Assembly: GCA_024427125.1 (NCBI GenBank)
Contig: JAKSVN010000008.1
Location: forward strand, 1 to 32,388
Direction of reading: 5' to 3'
Length of the DNA stretch: 32,388 nucleotides
DNA from: Mycoplasmoidaceae bacterium
GTDB lineage: Bacteria; Bacillota_I; Bacilli_A; Mycoplasmatales; Mycoplasmoidaceae
In this document: positions 31,093 to 32,388 of the stretch, one piece after another
Layout of the letters: the number at the start of each line of letters is the position of its first letter
Numbering within the stretch: position 1 is the stretch's first letter
The notes under the pieces: model-generated
Seen by the model: the letters and a program-made list of their open reading frames with translations, nothing else
Database searches by the model: none
What the model was told of the DNA's origin: nothing
Translations under genes and position numbers: made by a program

Positions 31093-32256
31093 ATGCGCAA
31101 AGTGAAGATTTTATCCTTTTTAACATTGAATTTGCTGTGTTATACAAGTTTTTTATCTTCATGCTCTACTTCTAAAAATCCCACTAATATTGATGCCAAA
31201 ATTGAAGCAAAAGGTGAAAAAATTTCATTTTCAAATAATTGCCTTCCAGTTGACAAGGGCGCAAAATATTCCATCAATGTGACTGGCGATATTGAATATG
31301 GTGATCTTGTTTTTATTCAATTGAGCAATCAAAAGAAAAACGGAAGCAAAGATGGCGTTTTTGTTAATGTTTCCTCTGAGACAAACTTTATTCTTTTAAA
31401 TAAGTCTGAATCGACATTCAGTTTTACTGTAAATTCATTAGTTTTAAGCCAAGAGTTGTATTCTGTTACTTTTACAGCAAATTTTCAAATTATTAGGAAT
31501 CACAGCACTATTTTTAGATCACAAATTGATAATTTTTACTTTTTTAATGCAACTCCAACAACTGACCAAATGTTTATTACCGAAGAAACTAATGATGGTA
31601 AAAAACTAATTTCTTTAAATTTAGATGAAACATACAAACCGCAACTTGAGTTGTGCAATTTGTTGATTATTCCTAAAGGAATAACTGAAATTTGTAAGCG
31701 AGCTTTTCGCAAAGATGAAGCTGCCCTTATTGTGTCAACTATCCCCCCCAATATTAAATACATAATTTTGGACCAAAGTTTATTGTTTCCTGACACAAAA
31801 CCAACCCTAAAAACAATAGGGGAAGAAGCTTTTGAACAAGCAAATTTTGAAAATGGTTTATTTTTGCCCAAATCGCTTCAAACGATTGAACAAAAAGCCT
31901 TTATCCGTACCGTCTTACCAAGTGAATTTTCTTTACCAGAATCTTTGACTACAATTTATGATGATGCTTTCAATAACGCTAGAGGTTTAACAAAAATTTC
32001 CTTCCCAAAAACACTCACTCAACTTAGGTCGCGTGCTTTTGAAATGCAACATAACCTACTAACTGTAGATTTGTCAGACTTTGGTCCTGGTGAGTTGCCT
32101 CCTGGATGAGGAAATAAGCTATTTTATTCTTCATCAGAAGGTGAAAAGACAATTTTGTATAACAAAAATTTTGATTCTTCTAGTGAGTGAGAAACATTTT
32201 TTGTCAATCATCAAACAGACACTTCAAACTGAACTTTTGTTAAAAAAGAAAATTAG
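31093..32256 (+). CDS. LRR_5 (BspA-like) lipoprotein, short
   Basis: This 387-aa protein has lipobox LSSC with Cys24. Residues about 30-165 form a beta-rich N-terminal domain. A short LRR_5 stretch follows (IPKGITEICKRAF, IGEEAFEQA, IEQKAFIRT, IYDDAFNNA, LRSRAFEMQ), then a cap beginning VDLSDFGPGELPPGW and ending NWTFVKKEN. A run of seven C's occurs at 31743-31749. It has fewer repeats than its relatives and a single cap. The start at 31093 is set by the promoter; the longer frame from 30991 would run back into the opposite gene. Confidence 0.85.
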
Positions 32257-32284
32257 TATTTAAGTTTTAAATAATAATTATTTC

Positions 32285-32310
32285 GAAAAAAGCGAATATT
32301 CTCTTTTTTT
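32285..32310 (+). terminator. Terminator after the last LRR gene
   Basis: An A-rich arm (aaaaaag, 32286-32292) pairs with ctttttt (32103 + 200, i.e. 32303-32309) around a gaatattc core, ending in a T run. The stem is weak but placed correctly. Confidence 0.55.
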
Positions 32311-32313
32311 ATA

Positions 32314-32319
32314 TATAAT
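32314..32319 (+). promoter_or_regulatory. -10 box of the final gene, with a normal leader
   Basis: TATAAT ends 18 nt before the ATG at 32338. The mRNA would keep AAGAGG (32326-32331), a usable Shine-Dalgarno. This gene is a contrast to the leaderless starts. Confidence 0.6.
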
Positions 32320-32337
32320 AGAGGCAAGAGGTAAAAA

Positions 32338-32388
32338 ATGAAGAAAAAACTACTTAAAAATGGGTTATTAACTACACTTGGTGTAGTT
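32338..32388 (+). CDS. Start of a further exported protein (partial)
   Basis: Only 17 codons are present (MKKKLLKNGLLTTLGVV). The basic start and hydrophobic run look like the beginning of a signal peptide, as in the other lipoproteins here. It is preceded by a promoter and by AAGAGG 6 nt upstream. The lipobox and the rest lie beyond the window. Confidence 0.6.
   Translation, partial: MKKKLLKNGLLTTLGVV

Noticed and set aside
403..32109. Many genes look broken by internal stops (for example 1963/2117, 3157/3233, 14934/15031, 24407)
   Set aside because: Every interruption is TGA in a frame that continues with conserved motifs, so it is Trp under code 4 and not a pseudogene.

Overview
The window comes from a mollicute (Mycoplasma-like bacterium). 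It is very AT-rich, and in-frame TGA codons sit where conserved proteins need tryptophan (Ffh, TyrS, DnaE, HemW, the DHH phosphoesterase), so genetic code 4 applies and many short ORFs must be joined across TGA. The species cannot be fixed from sequence alone. LRR_5 (BspA-like) lipoproteins are a possible pointer to host- or protist-associated lineages, but that is inference.

Region 1 (1-17,561) is mostly housekeeping. It starts with a tRNA-Val missing its first three bases and a multi-pass membrane protein. A leftward operon follows: tsaB-tyrS-ffh-102-aa ORF. A second leftward operon is ferredoxin/flavodoxin-NADP reductase-miaA-hemW-lipoprotein, with each gene overlapping the next. Rightward come a lone lipoprotein, a SpoU-family methyltransferase overlapping an RluA-family pseudouridine synthase, then a compact run: YqaJ-like nuclease, thiI, DHH phosphoesterase, a 59-aa ORF, dnaE and a stand-alone 5'-3' exonuclease. 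Translation and RNA modification dominate (t6A, i6A, s4U, pseudouridine, 2'-O-methyl), together with DNA replication and repair.

Region 2 (17,656-32,388) is an accessory surface-protein island. It holds nine complete exported proteins and the start of a tenth. Two carry Ig-like repeats with a DUF6273-like C-terminus, five carry LRR_5 repeats, and two are other lipoproteins. They lie in divergent and convergent blocks. Two divergent pairs (23,124/23,145 and 31,069/31,093) start only 20 and 23 bp apart, and their opposing TATAAT boxes physically overlap.

One theme runs through the window. Eight gene starts have TATAAT ending 6-7 nt before the start codon, which predicts leaderless mRNAs. Internal operon genes instead use Shine-Dalgarno sequences or TAATG stop/start overlaps. 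The most unusual feature is the pair of overlapping divergent leaderless promoters, which could make adjacent surface operons compete for RNA polymerase. No CRISPR array, insertion sequence, integrase or rRNA was seen, and no gene-free stretch exceeds 300 bases.
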